NCBI RefSeq assembly: GCF_000419685.1
Contig: NZ_ATTM01000002.1
Location: 310,001-374,000, forward strand
Direction of reading: 5' to 3'
DNA length: 64,000 nucleotides
DNA from: Flavobacterium antarcticum DSM 19726
Lineage (GTDB): Bacteria; Bacteroidota; Bacteroidia; Flavobacteriales; Flavobacteriaceae
Shown here: one piece after another, positions 53,867 to 63,533 of the stretch
Position numbering within the stretch: position 1 is the first letter of the stretch
Layout: every line of letters begins with the position of its first letter
Translations under genes and position numbers: made by a program
Notes under the pieces: model-generated
The model's input: the letters and a program-made list of their open reading frames with translations, nothing else
What the model was told of the DNA's origin: nothing
Databases searched by the model: none

Positions 53867-54409
53867 TTAAAGCGTTTCTTCTCGAGGCAAAGTTCCCTCT
53901 TGAGAAGCAACGGCTAAATCTTTATCCATTTCATACAAGTTATTATTCTTCGCCGTTTCGGTCGAAGCCAAATTGTATTTATCGATCACGTCTTTAATTA
54001 ACGTTTCTTCTTCAATCTGCTCTTTTACAAACCATTGTCCAAAATTAAACGTAGCCCAATCCTTTTCTTCGTGTGCTAAATTGACGATTTTATCAATTTC
54101 TTTAGAATTTTCAATTTCATGTTTTAAAATTGCATTCAGGCATTCGCCAATATTTTTTGGATTTACAGGAGCAGCCGGAATCGCCTCAATCGTGGTTTTT
54201 CCGCCTCTATCATTGATATATTTTAAAAATTTAAACATGTGTTCGCGCTCTTCGTTCGAGTGCTTGTATAAAAATGTCGAAATTCCTGGAAAACTATTTA
54301 CTTCTGCCCAAGAGCCGTAAGACAAATACACTTGTGCTTGATAAGCCTCGCGTGTCATTTGTTTGTTGAGTAATTGTTCCATTTTTTCGGAGATTCTTCT
54401 GTCATTCAT
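53867..54409 (-). CDS. ftnA: Ferritin
   Basis: A 180-aa non-heme ferritin with the four-helix bundle and ferroxidase ligands E21 (EAYQAQVYLSYGSWAE), E54 and H57 (EEREHMFKFLKY, as ExxH), and Q in WFVKEQIEEETLI. It stores iron as a 24-mer in the cytosol. The tail (EMDKDLAVASQEGTLPREETL) is slightly longer than in E. coli FtnA. Monocistronic. Confidence 0.95.
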   Translation of the reverse strand: MNDRRISEKMEQLLNKQMTREAYQAQVYLSYGSWAEVNSFPGISTFLYKHSNEEREHMFKFLKYINDRGGKTTIEAIPAAPVNPKNIGECLNAILKHEIENSKEIDKIVNLAHEEKDWATFNFGQWFVKEQIEEETLIKDVIDKYNLASTETAKNNNLYEMDKDLAVASQEGTLPREETL

Positions 54410-54812
54410 AGCGTTGAATTTTTGATTATAGAGTGTGTTTCGTTTTTGAAACGGTATCTAAATTACAAATTATTAGCCGTGGTCTTATTTTTTTTATAAT
54501 AAATTTAAGAATTACAGCCTTTAAAATCAACAATTTAAAATGTCTTTAAATAATTAGTTGTCTTCAAATAAATGCAACACCACGATTATTTTTCTTCATA
54601 CGAATGTTACCAATTTTTTAAAATTATTTAATTCATCAACGATTTAGTACCTTTTTTGAACATCATCAAAACACATCAAACTATTTTCAATCTGTGTTAA
54701 TTGGTGCAATCAGTGTGAAAATACCTTTCTTTTTCGTGATAAAAATTCACTTTCCATATTTAGTGTTTCTAATTCTAAAATATTGTAATTTTAAATTCAA
54801 TAAAAACCATTT
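54410..54812. other. Divergent intergenic region, no gene seen
   Basis: About 400 bases, very AT-rich, between ferritin and the TspO-like gene. No clear TAnnTTTG promoter with spacing, no hairpin and no ORF. Confidence 0.45.
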
Positions 54813-55607
54813 ATGAAACGCACCTTACAAATTGCCAACGGAATCGCCTTAGTTGCTACTATAATCATTAATTATTTATCGAATACTGGTTTGCTCAACG
54901 GCAAAACGATTGGTGATGTATCTAATGGTTTGACCACCTTATTTACACCAGCGGGTTATGCTTTTGCCATTTGGGGATTTATTTATCTACTCCTTATTGG
55001 CTTTATTTTCTACCAAGGAAAGAGTTTATTTTCGTCAAATACCTCATCGGATGAAGTCGTTTTAAAGATTGGATGGTGGTTTGTTATTTCTTGCATTGCC
55101 AATAGCGCTTGGGTATTTCTCTGGATTTATGGTTATACGGGACTTTCGTGTTTGTTCATCCTGCTCCTTCTTTATTCGCTACTGCAAATTATCTTTAGAT
55201 GCCGATTAGAGTTGGATTTAGAACCGTTCACAAAAATGATTTTTATAGCTTGGCCGTTTGTTTTTTATGCGGGTTGGGTAACTGTGGCAAGTATCGCGAA
55301 CATTTCAGCCTATTTATTTAAAATCAATTGGGACGGCTTTGGAATTGCAGCAGACAATTGGGCAATTGTTATGATTGTGGTAGCAGTACTGGTCAACATT
55401 TGGGCAATTAAAAGCAGAAACTTACGTGAATTTGCAGTTGTGGGTGCTTGGGCATTGATTGCCATTGGCGTTCGGAATCAAGAAGCCGCCGAAAATGTAG
55501 CGAACATTGCTTATATCGGGGCGGTTACGCTACTCCTGGCGTGTGCTGTTGATGCTTTTTCTAAATTTCGTAAAGGTGGTTTTAGTTCCTTTTTTTTACT
55601 AAAATAA
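54813..55607 (+). CDS. TspO/MBR-like Trp-rich membrane protein
   Basis: A 264-aa membrane protein of about eight helices with TspO/MBR-like motifs: LFTPAGYAFAIWGFIYLLL (residues about 44-62), a Trp-rich centre (GWWFVISCIANSAWVFLWIY) and AWPFVFYAGWVTVASIANIS. It is longer than classic TspO (160 aa) and belongs to the long Bacteroidota branch. The family binds tetrapyrroles; the ligand here is unknown. It ends 3 bases before the convergent cardiolipin synthase gene. Confidence 0.8.
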   Translation: MKRTLQIANGIALVATIIINYLSNTGLLNGKTIGDVSNGLTTLFTPAGYAFAIWGFIYLLLIGFIFYQGKSLFSSNTSSDEVVLKIGWWFVISCIANSAWVFLWIYGYTGLSCLFILLLLYSLLQIIFRCRLELDLEPFTKMIFIAWPFVFYAGWVTVASIANISAYLFKINWDGFGIAADNWAIVMIVVAVLVNIWAIKSRNLREFAVVGAWALIAIGVRNQEAAENVANIAYIGAVTLLLACAVDAFSKFRKGGFSSFFLLK

Positions 55608-55610
55608 ATA

Positions 55611-57071
55611 CTATAAAAAGGGCGATAACAACCGCACTAATTTCTCCCAGAGGTGAAACCTTTTTGGTCGCGCGAGCCATGCTTTTGCATCAATTTTCGC
55701 TGAGAAACTCAAATCATCTTCAAAAGCCACAAGGAGTTGGCGTGCAATTTTAGAACTGTACACCATTGCATTCACTTCAAAATTCAAATCGAAACTGCGG
55801 TAATCCATATTTGCTGAACCGATGATGGCCAAATCTTCATCCACGACCATTGTTTTGGCGTGCACAAATCCTTTATTGTATAAATAAATCTGGGCACCGT
55901 GTTGCAAAATTTCGGTGTAATACGCTCGAGCTGCAGCATTCACCATTTTGGAGTCGGAAATGCCTGGCACAAGAATTTTGACTTTTATTCCTTTTTCGCA
56001 TGCCATAATTAACGCGTCTACTAAGCTTTCACTGGGAATAAAATACGGACTTGTGATGCAAATTTGTTTTTTGGCTGAAGCCAAAGCATCAATCAAAGAA
56101 TAGTAAATTAAAGGCAAATCAGAATCGGGACCTGAAGAAACAATTTGGACAATTTCGCCCTCAATTTCTTGTTGATTTTCTGGCGTAGGAAAATACTTCG
56201 GATCGAATATTAATTTTTGATTGCTGCAATAATTCCAATCACACAAAAAAGTGTATTGCAAATAAAAAGTTGCCGGACCTTGAAGCATCAAATGCGTATC
56301 ACGCCAAAACAATTTGTTTCCGTTATCTAAATCATTCCGATATTTATCACTTATGTTAATTCCACCCACAAAAGAAGTCAATCCATCAATAACAATGATT
56401 TTACGGTGGTTCCGGTAATTGATCCGATTAGCGAACGCATAAAGTTTAATTTTATAAAAAGGAGCCGTTTGTACACCATTTTCGGTCAGTCGCTTAATGA
56501 TATTATTTTTCAATCCATGGCTTCCAAAATCATCGTACATAAAGCGAACTTCAATTCCTTCCTTTGCTTTTTCAATTAATACATCCACAATTTGATTGCC
56601 TGTTGTATCATTTTCATAAATGTAATATTCTAAATGAATACTTGATTTCGCATTCCGAAGTGCCTCAAGAACTTTGGGAAACTTTTCTTCACCATTGCGC
56701 AACAATTCGACTTTGTTATTTGCAGTCAGCGGACTATTCCCTACATTGTAAATCAGCTTTGCTAAGCCACGATATTGCTTGTTCATCAAATGTGAATCGG
56801 CTACTTCTTGCGAATAATTGCGCACTTTATTTATAATCTTCTGCAGCAGTACTTCGTCGTCAACCATCTTTCTGTCGTACAATACTTTCTTTCTGTAATT
56901 GATACCAAAGGAAAAGTAAAACACCATTCCTACTACCGGTACCAAGACAATAAACAGAATATATGCCAGCGCTTTCGTTCCACTTCGGGTGTCGTACAAC
57001 ACTTTCGCAATTACTAAAAAAACCAAGAGACCGTATAGAATTTGAATAAGAATGAGCCAAGTCATTTGCAC
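55611..57071 (-). CDS. cls: Cardiolipin synthase (PLD family)
   Basis: A 486-aa inner-membrane phospholipase-D enzyme that condenses two phosphatidylglycerols. Two N-terminal helices (ILIQILYGLLVFLVIAKVLY, ALAYILFIVLVPVVGMVFYF) are followed by two HKD motifs: YRNHRKIIVIDGLTSFVGG and FVHAKTMVVDEDLAIIGSAN. The C-terminus RLLSPFL is normal for the family. Monocistronic, convergent with the TspO-like gene. Confidence 0.95.
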   Translation of the reverse strand: MQMTWLILIQILYGLLVFLVIAKVLYDTRSGTKALAYILFIVLVPVVGMVFYFSFGINYRKKVLYDRKMVDDEVLLQKIINKVRNYSQEVADSHLMNKQYRGLAKLIYNVGNSPLTANNKVELLRNGEEKFPKVLEALRNAKSSIHLEYYIYENDTTGNQIVDVLIEKAKEGIEVRFMYDDFGSHGLKNNIIKRLTENGVQTAPFYKIKLYAFANRINYRNHRKIIVIDGLTSFVGGINISDKYRNDLDNGNKLFWRDTHLMLQGPATFYLQYTFLCDWNYCSNQKLIFDPKYFPTPENQQEIEGEIVQIVSSGPDSDLPLIYYSLIDALASAKKQICITSPYFIPSESLVDALIMACEKGIKVKILVPGISDSKMVNAAARAYYTEILQHGAQIYLYNKGFVHAKTMVVDEDLAIIGSANMDYRSFDLNFEVNAMVYSSKIARQLLVAFEDDLSFSAKIDAKAWLARPKRFHLWEKLVRLLSPFL

Positions 57072-57418
57072 TATAATTTATTTAAAAGTGAAGGTACTAT
57101 AAAAAATTGCAGATGAATGCGATTTGATACCTACTTTTTAATTGCTAAAATATTTTCCTTCTTTCGTAGTTAAACTACTCCCGATAAAGTCTCTATTTTA
57201 TATTTGCAATATTCTATTAAACGGCAAAACTTAAAAGTCCTTTGGTATTTAACTTCACTTCACAGCTATGGAATGAAGCGTTATCTCCATCATTAGAAGT
57301 TATTACGTTAATTTAATTCTTAATTTACAGTTAAATTCGTTAAAACTACTTTAAAATCAATTTTCGTAGTAAGATAATGTTTTTAATTTGGCTTAAATAA
57401 ATCATTAAAACAAACAAG
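57072..57418. other. Intergenic region with a putative plus-strand promoter
   Basis: About 350 bases between cls and the beta-barrel gene. TATATTTG at 57199-57206 is an exact -7 match for the plus strand, but no TTG is at the right distance, and it would give a 200-base leader. Nothing else seen. Confidence 0.4.
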
Positions 57419-57973
57419 ATGAAAAAAATTTTGACAGTCGCAGCCTTTACTATTTTGGGATTTGCAAGTATGAACGCACAAGACTTGAACTACGGACTTA
57501 AAGGAGGTATTAATATCGCAACGGCAACGGGTGATAATTCAAGTTCTTTTGATGCAGTAACCGCATTTCACATTGGTGCAATGGCGGAAATAAAGTTAAC
57601 AGAGAAATTTTCGTTCCAACCCGAAGTATTATTTTCTGGTCAGGGAACAAGTTTTAATGATGATATTATAGAACTAAGGTATATTAATGTTCCATTGATG
57701 GCGAAATATTATGTAGCAAAAGGTTTAAGTCTTGAAGCTGGACCGCAAGTTGGCTTTTTAGTTTCTGCTAAATATTTAGGTAACGATGTCAAAGATAATT
57801 TAGCGAAAGTAGATTTAGGTCTAAATGTCGGTTTAGGATATAAATTGGATAATGGACTGAATTTTGGAGCGCGTTATAATTTTGGTTTATCAGATGTAAA
57901 CGAAATTAAGGGACTGAACGACAGTAATAAAAATTCAGTATTCCAATTTTCAGTGGGATATTTCTTCTTATAA
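57419..57973 (+). CDS. Outer-membrane beta-barrel protein (porin family)
   Basis: A 184-aa exported protein: signal peptide ending SMNAQ, then eight alternating strands of the OmpW/OMP_b-brl type: LNYGLKGGINIATATGDN, FHIGAMAEIKLTEKFSFQPE, RYINVPLMAKYYVAKGLSLE, LDNGLNFGARYNFGLSD; ends FQFSVGYFFL with the C-terminal aromatic-Leu. Function as general small beta-barrel; ligand unknown. Own terminator follows. Confidence 0.9.
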   Translation: MKKILTVAAFTILGFASMNAQDLNYGLKGGINIATATGDNSSSFDAVTAFHIGAMAEIKLTEKFSFQPEVLFSGQGTSFNDDIIELRYINVPLMAKYYVAKGLSLEAGPQVGFLVSAKYLGNDVKDNLAKVDLGLNVGLGYKLDNGLNFGARYNFGLSDVNEIKGLNDSNKNSVFQFSVGYFFL

Positions 57974-57995
57974 AAAATAAAATTATTTAATAGAT

Positions 57996-58027
57996 AAAAC
58001 TCGGAGTTGAAAAGCTTCGAGTTTTTT
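57996..58027 (+). terminator. Terminator of the beta-barrel gene
   Basis: AAAACTCGGAG (57996-58006) with CTTCGAGTTTT (58015-58025), one mismatch, 8-base loop, then T run. It lies 22 bases after the stop codon. Confidence 0.85.
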
Positions 58028-58156
58028 CTTTGAATAATTGTCAATCCTTCTATCTTTCTATCCTTCTATCTTCCACTCCTTTCAAAAATTATCTTGCAAT
58101 TCTATTTAAATTTAGTTAGTTTTAATAAAATTTTTAACCAATAAAAACAAAACATT

Positions 58157-58351
58157 ATGAAAAACGCAGCAGGAATCATCATTTTAGTAGTAGGAATCGC
58201 ACTAGCAGGTTACGGATTCAACCACATGAATTCAGCGGGATCTGAAATCAAAGAATTCTTTGGAATGGAAGATAAAACGGGATTGACCTTTTTAATTATT
58301 GGTGTAGTCGTTGCTATTGCTGGATTATTTGCGATGGTTAAGAAAAAATAA
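58157..58351 (+). CDS. DUF3185-type small membrane protein
   Basis: A 64-aa protein with two helices (AAGIIILVVGIALAGYGFNH and TGLTFLIIGVVVAIAGLFAM) joined by a short acidic loop (EIKEFFGMEDK). It fits DUF3185. Function unknown. Monocistronic. Confidence 0.8.
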   Translation: MKNAAGIIILVVGIALAGYGFNHMNSAGSEIKEFFGMEDKTGLTFLIIGVVVAIAGLFAMVKKK

Positions 58352-58415
58352 GCTGTATTTTTGTGTCTGCCAAATCGAGAGCTTTTCTCTTTGATGGTTT
58401 TAATTCCAATTAGAA

Positions 58416-59198
58416 ATGAAATTAAGAACAGTTCACGTTACGCGATACATTCAAGCACTTCGCGAAGGCGGTTCGTTACCGGCTTTGGCTGATGCCAATG
58501 ACGATTTTAAATACGTACTCAAATTTCGAGGTGCCGGTCACGGAACAAAAGCATTAATAGCCGAATATTTAGGTGGTGAAATCGCTCGAGCAATGGGTTT
58601 ACCCGTTCCTGAGTTGGTTTTTATTGAACTTGATGAAGCTTTTGGTCGCACCGAAGCTGATGAGGAAATTCAAGAATTATTACAAAAAAGTCGTGGACTT
58701 AATTTAGGTTTGCACTTTCTTTCGGGTGCTTTAAATTTTGATCCCAATACACAAGAAGTTGATGCCAAATTAGCTTCGCAAGTAGTTTGGCTCGACTCTT
58801 TTATTACGAATGTCGACCGCACTTTTCGAAATACCAACCTTTTACTTTGGCACAAAGAATTATGGCTCATTGACCATGGAGCCGCTTTCTATTTTCACCA
58901 TTCGTGGGAGAATTGGGAAAAGCACGCGATGAGTCCGTTTGCGTTAATTAAAGATCATGTGTTGCTTCCGCAAGCGACTTTACTTGAAGAAATCAATACA
59001 GAATTTCAAACACTTTTAACCGACGAAAAGTTAAAATCCATTGTTGATCATCTTCCCGATGACTGGTTGGATTGGGAAGGAAACGAACAAACTCCTGACG
59101 AAATACGAGCTATTTATTATCAATTTTTAGTGTTGCGAAAATCACACGCAAATACTTTTGTAAACCAAGCACAAAATGCAAGAGCCTCACTTATATGA
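58416..59198 (+). CDS. HipA-like kinase family protein
   Basis: A 260-aa protein of the HipA/PI3K-like kinase fold: YVLKFRGAGHGTKALIAEYLGG as nucleotide-binding part, WLDSFITNVDRTFRNTNLLLW with the catalytic Asp/Asn pair (DSFITNVDRTFRN), and ELWLIDHGAAFYFHHSW with the metal Asp. It lacks the N-terminal Couple_hipA domain and has no HipB antitoxin, so it is not a classic toxin. It overlaps the DUF3037 gene by 23 bases; this pair is conserved, function unknown. Confidence 0.85.
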   Translation: MKLRTVHVTRYIQALREGGSLPALADANDDFKYVLKFRGAGHGTKALIAEYLGGEIARAMGLPVPELVFIELDEAFGRTEADEEIQELLQKSRGLNLGLHFLSGALNFDPNTQEVDAKLASQVVWLDSFITNVDRTFRNTNLLLWHKELWLIDHGAAFYFHHSWENWEKHAMSPFALIKDHVLLPQATLLEEINTEFQTLLTDEKLKSIVDHLPDDWLDWEGNEQTPDEIRAIYYQFLVLRKSHANTFVNQAQNARASLI

Positions 59199-59559
59199 GT
59201 ATGCCGTAGTTCGCGTGGTGCCAAAAGTAGAACGCGAAGAGTTCATCAATGTCGGCCTCATTTTGTTTTGCAAAAGACAACGCTACATCCGCATGGAATT
59301 TCAAATCAACGAATCGAAGTTCAATCTTTTCAATACTGAAATCGAGCTTGAAGATGTAAAAACTTATCTCGAATCGTTTCAAAATACAGCTAAAGGAAAC
59401 AAACTAGGAGGAAGAATTGGACAGTTAGAAACACCCGAACGCTTTCGATGGTTGACGGCGGTGCGAAGTTCAGTACTGCAAACTTCGCGACCACATGCTG
59501 GATTGTCCGAAGATTTAGATGGAACTTTTGAGAAATTGTTTCAAGAATTAGTTTTGTAA
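59176..59559 (+). CDS. DUF3037 domain protein, partner of the HipA-like kinase
   Basis: A 127-aa soluble protein: YEYAVVRVVPKVEREEFINV then GLILFCKRQRYIRMEF near the N-terminus and a C-terminal LTAVRSSVLQTSRPHAGLSE, the DUF3037 pattern. Its start lies inside the 3' end of the HipA-like gene (23-base overlap), so the two are translated together. Activity unknown; it may be the kinase's regulator or substrate. Confidence 0.85.
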   Translation: MQEPHLYEYAVVRVVPKVEREEFINVGLILFCKRQRYIRMEFQINESKFNLFNTEIELEDVKTYLESFQNTAKGNKLGGRIGQLETPERFRWLTAVRSSVLQTSRPHAGLSEDLDGTFEKLFQELVL

Positions 59560-59763
59560 AAAAGGATTGAAAGATTGAAAGACTTGAGCTACAAAAGATT
59601 GTACAATTACCTGAAAAGATAGAGGTTTCGATAAAGTAAATTAAATTTTTGCCTTCCAAAACTTCAAACTTTAAAACCTAAACCTTTAAACTTTAAACCT
59701 TAATTTTTAGACCTTTTTAAGAATTCAATTTCTTACTTTGCGCTTCCAAAATTCCACTCCAAA

Positions 59764-62058
59764 ATGAAAGTCTGTATTGCTGAAAAACCAAGTGTCGCAC
59801 GAGAAATTGCATCCGTTTTAGGAGCGAATACCAAACGAGATGGCTATTATGAAGGCAATGGTTATGCGGTTACTTACACTTTTGGTCATTTGTGCACGCT
59901 AAAAGAACCGAACGATTACAAACCGTATTGGAAAAGTTGGGATTTGAACAACTTACCGATGCTTCCTGAAAAGTTTGAGACCAAAGTCGTTCCCAATGCC
60001 GGAATTTTGAAGCAATTTAAAATTATAAAAAGTCTTTTTGACAAAGCCGATTTGGTTATCAATTGTGGCGATGCTGGACAAGAAGGAGAACTCATTCAAC
60101 GTTGGGTGATGAACGAAGCCAATTACAAAGGTGAAGTGCAACGATTGTGGATTTCATCATTGACTACAGAAGCAATTCGGGAAGGTTTTGAGAATTTAAA
60201 ACCGTCTGCCAATTACGATAATTTGTATTATGCAGGTTTTTCTCGAGCGATTGGCGACTGGCTTTTAGGAATGAATGCTACCCGATTGTATACGGTCAAA
60301 CACGGCGGTTACAAACAAGTTCTTTCTATTGGAAGAGTGCAAACGCCAACATTGGCAATGGTTGTGGACCGTTTTAAAGAAATAGAAAACTTCAAACCTC
60401 AACCGTATTGGGAATTGCAAACTTTATATCGAGACACGCTTTTCAGCTATGAAGAAGGTCGTCTTTTGAAAAAAGATGCGGGTGAATTATTGGCACAAAA
60501 AGTCCAAGAAAGTGATTTTGAAATTGTCGCTGTTGAAAAAAAGAATGGAAATGAATTTGCACCAAAACTCTTTGATTTAACTGGTTTGCAAGTATATTGC
60601 AATACCAAATTTGGCTTTTCAGCGGAAGACACGTTGAAGATTGCACAAACTTTGTACGAGCAAAAAGTAATTACTTATCCAAGAGTGGATACGACTTTCC
60701 TGCCTAACGATATTTATCCAAAAGTACCTGGTATTTTGCAAAAGTTGACGGCTTACGCCAATTTGACGCAGCCACTTTTAGCAAAGAAAATTAAGAAGTC
60801 ACCGAAAGTTTTCAACGACAAAAAAGTAACGGACCACCATGCTATTATTCCAACGGGGATTCAGCAAAATTTACAATACAACCAACAACTGGTTTACAAT
60901 ATTATTACCAAACGATTTATTGCAGTTTTCTACGACGATTGTTTGGTTGCCAATACGACAGTTTTTGGAAAGGCAGCTGAAGTTCAATTCAAAGCAACTG
61001 GAAAAGAAATTCTGAAGAAAGGATTTCGCATTGTTTTTGAAGACCCAAATGCCGTTGAAAAAGAAGCGGACTTATTACCAAGTTTTACCGTCGGCGAAAA
61101 AGGACCACATCAACCTTCATTTTTAGAAAAAGAAACAAAAGCGCCAAATTACTATACAGAAGCTTCGTTATTACGAGCGATGGAAACGGCAGGAAAGCAA
61201 ATTGACGACGAAGATTTACGCGATTTGATGAAAGAAAACGGAATTGGCCGACCATCCACTCGAGCGAATATTATTGAAACTTTGTTCAAGCGGCAATATA
61301 TTGTTCGAAATAAAAAACAGCTGTTGCCAACTCCAACCGGCGTTCAATTGATTGATACGATTCAGAATGAACTACTGAAATCGGCAGAACTGACAGGTTC
61401 TTGGGAAAAACAGTTGAAAGACATTGAGAAAGGAACATTTACTGCTGCTGCTTTTATCAGAAACATGAAGCAGATGGTGGACAATTTAGTTGCTGAAGTT
61501 CGATTGGAACGTAAAGGCGCGAATATTTCACACACTGAAAATACACCGAAAAAAGTAGCTGTCGTTGAAAAGAAAAAAACTTCAGGAATTTCTGCTGAAA
61601 CGTGTCCGAAATGCAAAAAAGGAAATTTACTAAAAGGAAAATCGGCTTACGGATGCAGCGAATACAAATCAGGTTGTGATTTTAAACTGCCTTTTACTTT
61701 TGCCGACAAAAAAATATCGGAGAATCAGTATGTTCGATTACTTCAAAAAGGTTCGACAGTAAATTTAAAAGATTTCAAAACAGAAAATGGAACTGTGGAA
61801 GGTTTGCTTCGCTTTGATGAAAACTTCCAACTAAAATTAGAACCAAAAAAGACAATTGAGAAACCAACTCCCGACTCTTTAACTTGTCCGAAATGCAAGA
61901 ATGGAACTGTTTTAAAAGGAAAAACGGCTTATGGATGTAGCGGTTATAAAAGTGGTTGTGATTTTAAAGTAACTTTTGAAGAAGTTCGGAATCAATTAGC
62001 CGATCAGAAAGTATCCAAGGAATTAGTGTATGCTATTTTGAAGAATTCGGTTAGGTAA
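59764..62058 (+). CDS. topB: DNA topoisomerase III
   Basis: A 764-aa type IA topoisomerase. The TOPRIM domain has IAEKPSVAREIASVLG at the N-terminus and NCGDAGQEGELIQRW, the DxDxxxEGE-equivalent of Bacteroidota TopB. The nucleophilic Tyr is in VITYPRVDTTFLP near residue 300. The end of the protein has two four-Cys zinc ribbons, CPKCKKGNLLKGKSAYGC... and CPKCKNGTVLKGKTAYGC..., each with a second CD-type ligand in SGCDFK. It relaxes and decatenates DNA. The two zinc ribbons look duplicated. Full length. Confidence 0.96.
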   Translation: MKVCIAEKPSVAREIASVLGANTKRDGYYEGNGYAVTYTFGHLCTLKEPNDYKPYWKSWDLNNLPMLPEKFETKVVPNAGILKQFKIIKSLFDKADLVINCGDAGQEGELIQRWVMNEANYKGEVQRLWISSLTTEAIREGFENLKPSANYDNLYYAGFSRAIGDWLLGMNATRLYTVKHGGYKQVLSIGRVQTPTLAMVVDRFKEIENFKPQPYWELQTLYRDTLFSYEEGRLLKKDAGELLAQKVQESDFEIVAVEKKNGNEFAPKLFDLTGLQVYCNTKFGFSAEDTLKIAQTLYEQKVITYPRVDTTFLPNDIYPKVPGILQKLTAYANLTQPLLAKKIKKSPKVFNDKKVTDHHAIIPTGIQQNLQYNQQLVYNIITKRFIAVFYDDCLVANTTVFGKAAEVQFKATGKEILKKGFRIVFEDPNAVEKEADLLPSFTVGEKGPHQPSFLEKETKAPNYYTEASLLRAMETAGKQIDDEDLRDLMKENGIGRPSTRANIIETLFKRQYIVRNKKQLLPTPTGVQLIDTIQNELLKSAELTGSWEKQLKDIEKGTFTAAAFIRNMKQMVDNLVAEVRLERKGANISHTENTPKKVAVVEKKKTSGISAETCPKCKKGNLLKGKSAYGCSEYKSGCDFKLPFTFADKKISENQYVRLLQKGSTVNLKDFKTENGTVEGLLRFDENFQLKLEPKKTIEKPTPDSLTCPKCKNGTVLKGKTAYGCSGYKSGCDFKVTFEEVRNQLADQKVSKELVYAILKNSVR

Positions 62059-62375
62059 GGTTTATAATATAATCGCTATTACTTCATAATTTCCTCTCAT
62101 TCCATTTTAAGGCAAATCTCCTTGCGAACTTAAATCGGATCAAAATCAAACCTACACTTGTAAACTTGGCGAAACTTTGCGGTAAAGATTTTTCATCCAC
62201 CAAATAATGTCAAAAAAATATTAAAAGTTTTAATCGACCTTTCCCTCCTCAAAAGAAATTACTATCTTTAAGAATCGGTTTTTTAACTACGAAGTTTTTT
62301 TAAAATCATCTTGTATTTAAAATCCGAACTATAAATCAACCAATAAAATTAATAATCATTTAAAATTAAAAAATT
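62059..62375. other. Intergenic region before dodecin
   Basis: About 320 AT-rich bases. TATCTTTA near 62270 is a 7 of 8 match to the -7 box and could drive dodecin. No gene seen. Confidence 0.4.
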
Positions 62376-62582
62376 ATGGCAATTGTAAAAGTTATCGAAG
62401 TAATCGCATCATCTACAAAAGGAATTGAAGACGCAGTACAACAAGCAGTAACAGAGGTTTCAAAAACTGTTCGCAATATTGATTCTGTTTATATTAAAGA
62501 CACTAAAGTGCACGTTAAAGACGGAAAGATTCATTCGTGGGGTGTAATTTGTAAAGTATCCTTCCGGGTTGGTGAAGAGTAA
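62376..62582 (+). CDS. Dodecin family flavin-binding protein
   Basis: A 68-aa dodecin: MAIVKVIEVIASSTKGIEDA then VQQAVTEVSKTVRNIDSVYI and IHSWGVICKVSFRV, in which the Trp stacks on the flavin isoalloxazine ring. It forms a hollow dodecamer that stores FMN/lumichrome. Followed 36 bases later by a small conserved gene. Confidence 0.93.
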   Translation: MAIVKVIEVIASSTKGIEDAVQQAVTEVSKTVRNIDSVYIKDTKVHVKDGKIHSWGVICKVSFRVGEE

Positions 62583-62618
62583 TTAAAATAATATTTATAA
62601 ATTTAAAATACATACTAT

Positions 62619-62831
62619 ATGGAACAAATAATCAAAATGATTACTGAAAAAACAGGAATTTCGAACGAACAAGCAGAAACTGCCGTAAATGTAGTTACCG
62701 ATTTCCTAAAGGAAAAACTTCCCGCAGGAATGGGCGGACAATTAGATGGTTTGCTGAAAGGCGATACTTCTTCTTTAGGCAATATGGCCGACGGAATTAA
62801 AGACAGTTTAGGCGGAATGTTCGGGAAATAA
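62619..62831 (+). CDS. Small conserved protein, DUF2267/DUF937-like
   Basis: A 70-aa soluble protein: MEQIIKMITEKTGISNEQAE then VVTDFLKEKLPAGMGGQLDG and a Gly-rich tail DSLGGMFGK. Such short helical Gly-tailed proteins are common in Flavobacteria. Function unknown. Probably in one transcript with dodecin, terminated after it. Confidence 0.75.
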   Translation: MEQIIKMITEKTGISNEQAETAVNVVTDFLKEKLPAGMGGQLDGLLKGDTSSLGNMADGIKDSLGGMFGK

Positions 62832-62855
62832 TTGTTTTTTTAAAATAGAATGCTG

Positions 62856-62889
62856 AAGGGTGTTGTTCAAAGACAATGCCCTTTTTTGT
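62856..62889 (+). terminator. Terminator after the dodecin gene pair
   Basis: AAGGGTGTTG (62856-62865) with CAATGCCCTT (62874-62883), two G-U pairs, 8-base loop, then TTTTTTG. Confidence 0.85.
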
Positions 62890-62997
62890 GCTTTTTTTTA
62901 AATTAAAAGCGTAAGAACAAGTGACTGATATTTAGGAATTTTAGCTTTTATTTGAAATTAAAATATTCATGTAGTCAAAAAATAGTATCAGACAAAC

Positions 62998-63029
62998 TTG
63001 TCCACTACTAAAAAAATAACTTACCTTTG
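62998..63029 (+). promoter_or_regulatory. Promoter TTG-N21-TACCTTTG of the Rrf2 gene
   Basis: TTG at 62998-63000, a 21-base spacer, and TACCTTTG at 63022-63029, ending 21 bases before the ATG. Good consensus match. Confidence 0.7.
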
Positions 63030-63050
63030 TAAAACCGAAAATTCAAATCT

Positions 63051-63485
63051 ATGTTTTCAAAAGCTTGTGAGTACGGAATTAGAGCCTGCATTTATATTGC
63101 AGAACAATCCCAACTGGACCGAAAAGTAGGTTTAAAGGAAGTGGCCGACGCCATCGAATCTCCCGAAGCATATACTTCCAAAATTCTTCAATTACTTTCA
63201 CGCAATAAAATCATCAACTCTGGGAAGGGACCTCTAGGTGGTTTTTCTATGGATAAAGAAGAGTTGAATTGCATCAAATTAAGCAGCATCGTAAAGGTAA
63301 TTGACGGCGACAACATTTATACGGGTTGCGGTTTAGGGTTAAGCAAATGCAACGAAGAAATGCCTTGTCCGTTACACGATCAATTCAAACTCATCCGCGA
63401 AGAACTCAAAATGATGCTCGAGAGGACGACCGTTAAAGCACTTGCCGACGATTTAGAAAAAGGACTCACCTTCTTGAAAAGGTAA
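63051..63485 (+). CDS. Rrf2 family transcriptional regulator (Fe-S type)
   Basis: A 144-aa winged-helix regulator: MFSKACEYGIRACIYIAEQS, GLKEVADAIESPEAYTSKIL (recognition helix) and GPLGGFSM wing. The three Cys in YTGCGLGLSKCNEEMPCPLH are the [Fe-S] ligands that in NsrR and IscR sense NO or cluster status. It directly precedes a heme-copper oxidase/NOR-like gene (48 bases), so control of that gene by NO, as NsrR does, is likely. Distinction between NsrR and IscR types is not possible from this alone. Confidence 0.9.
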   Translation: MFSKACEYGIRACIYIAEQSQLDRKVGLKEVADAIESPEAYTSKILQLLSRNKIINSGKGPLGGFSMDKEELNCIKLSSIVKVIDGDNIYTGCGLGLSKCNEEMPCPLHDQFKLIREELKMMLERTTVKALADDLEKGLTFLKR

Positions 63486-63533
63486 CAAAATTTTTAATTT
63501 AATAGAGGATAGAAACATCCCACAACGACAACA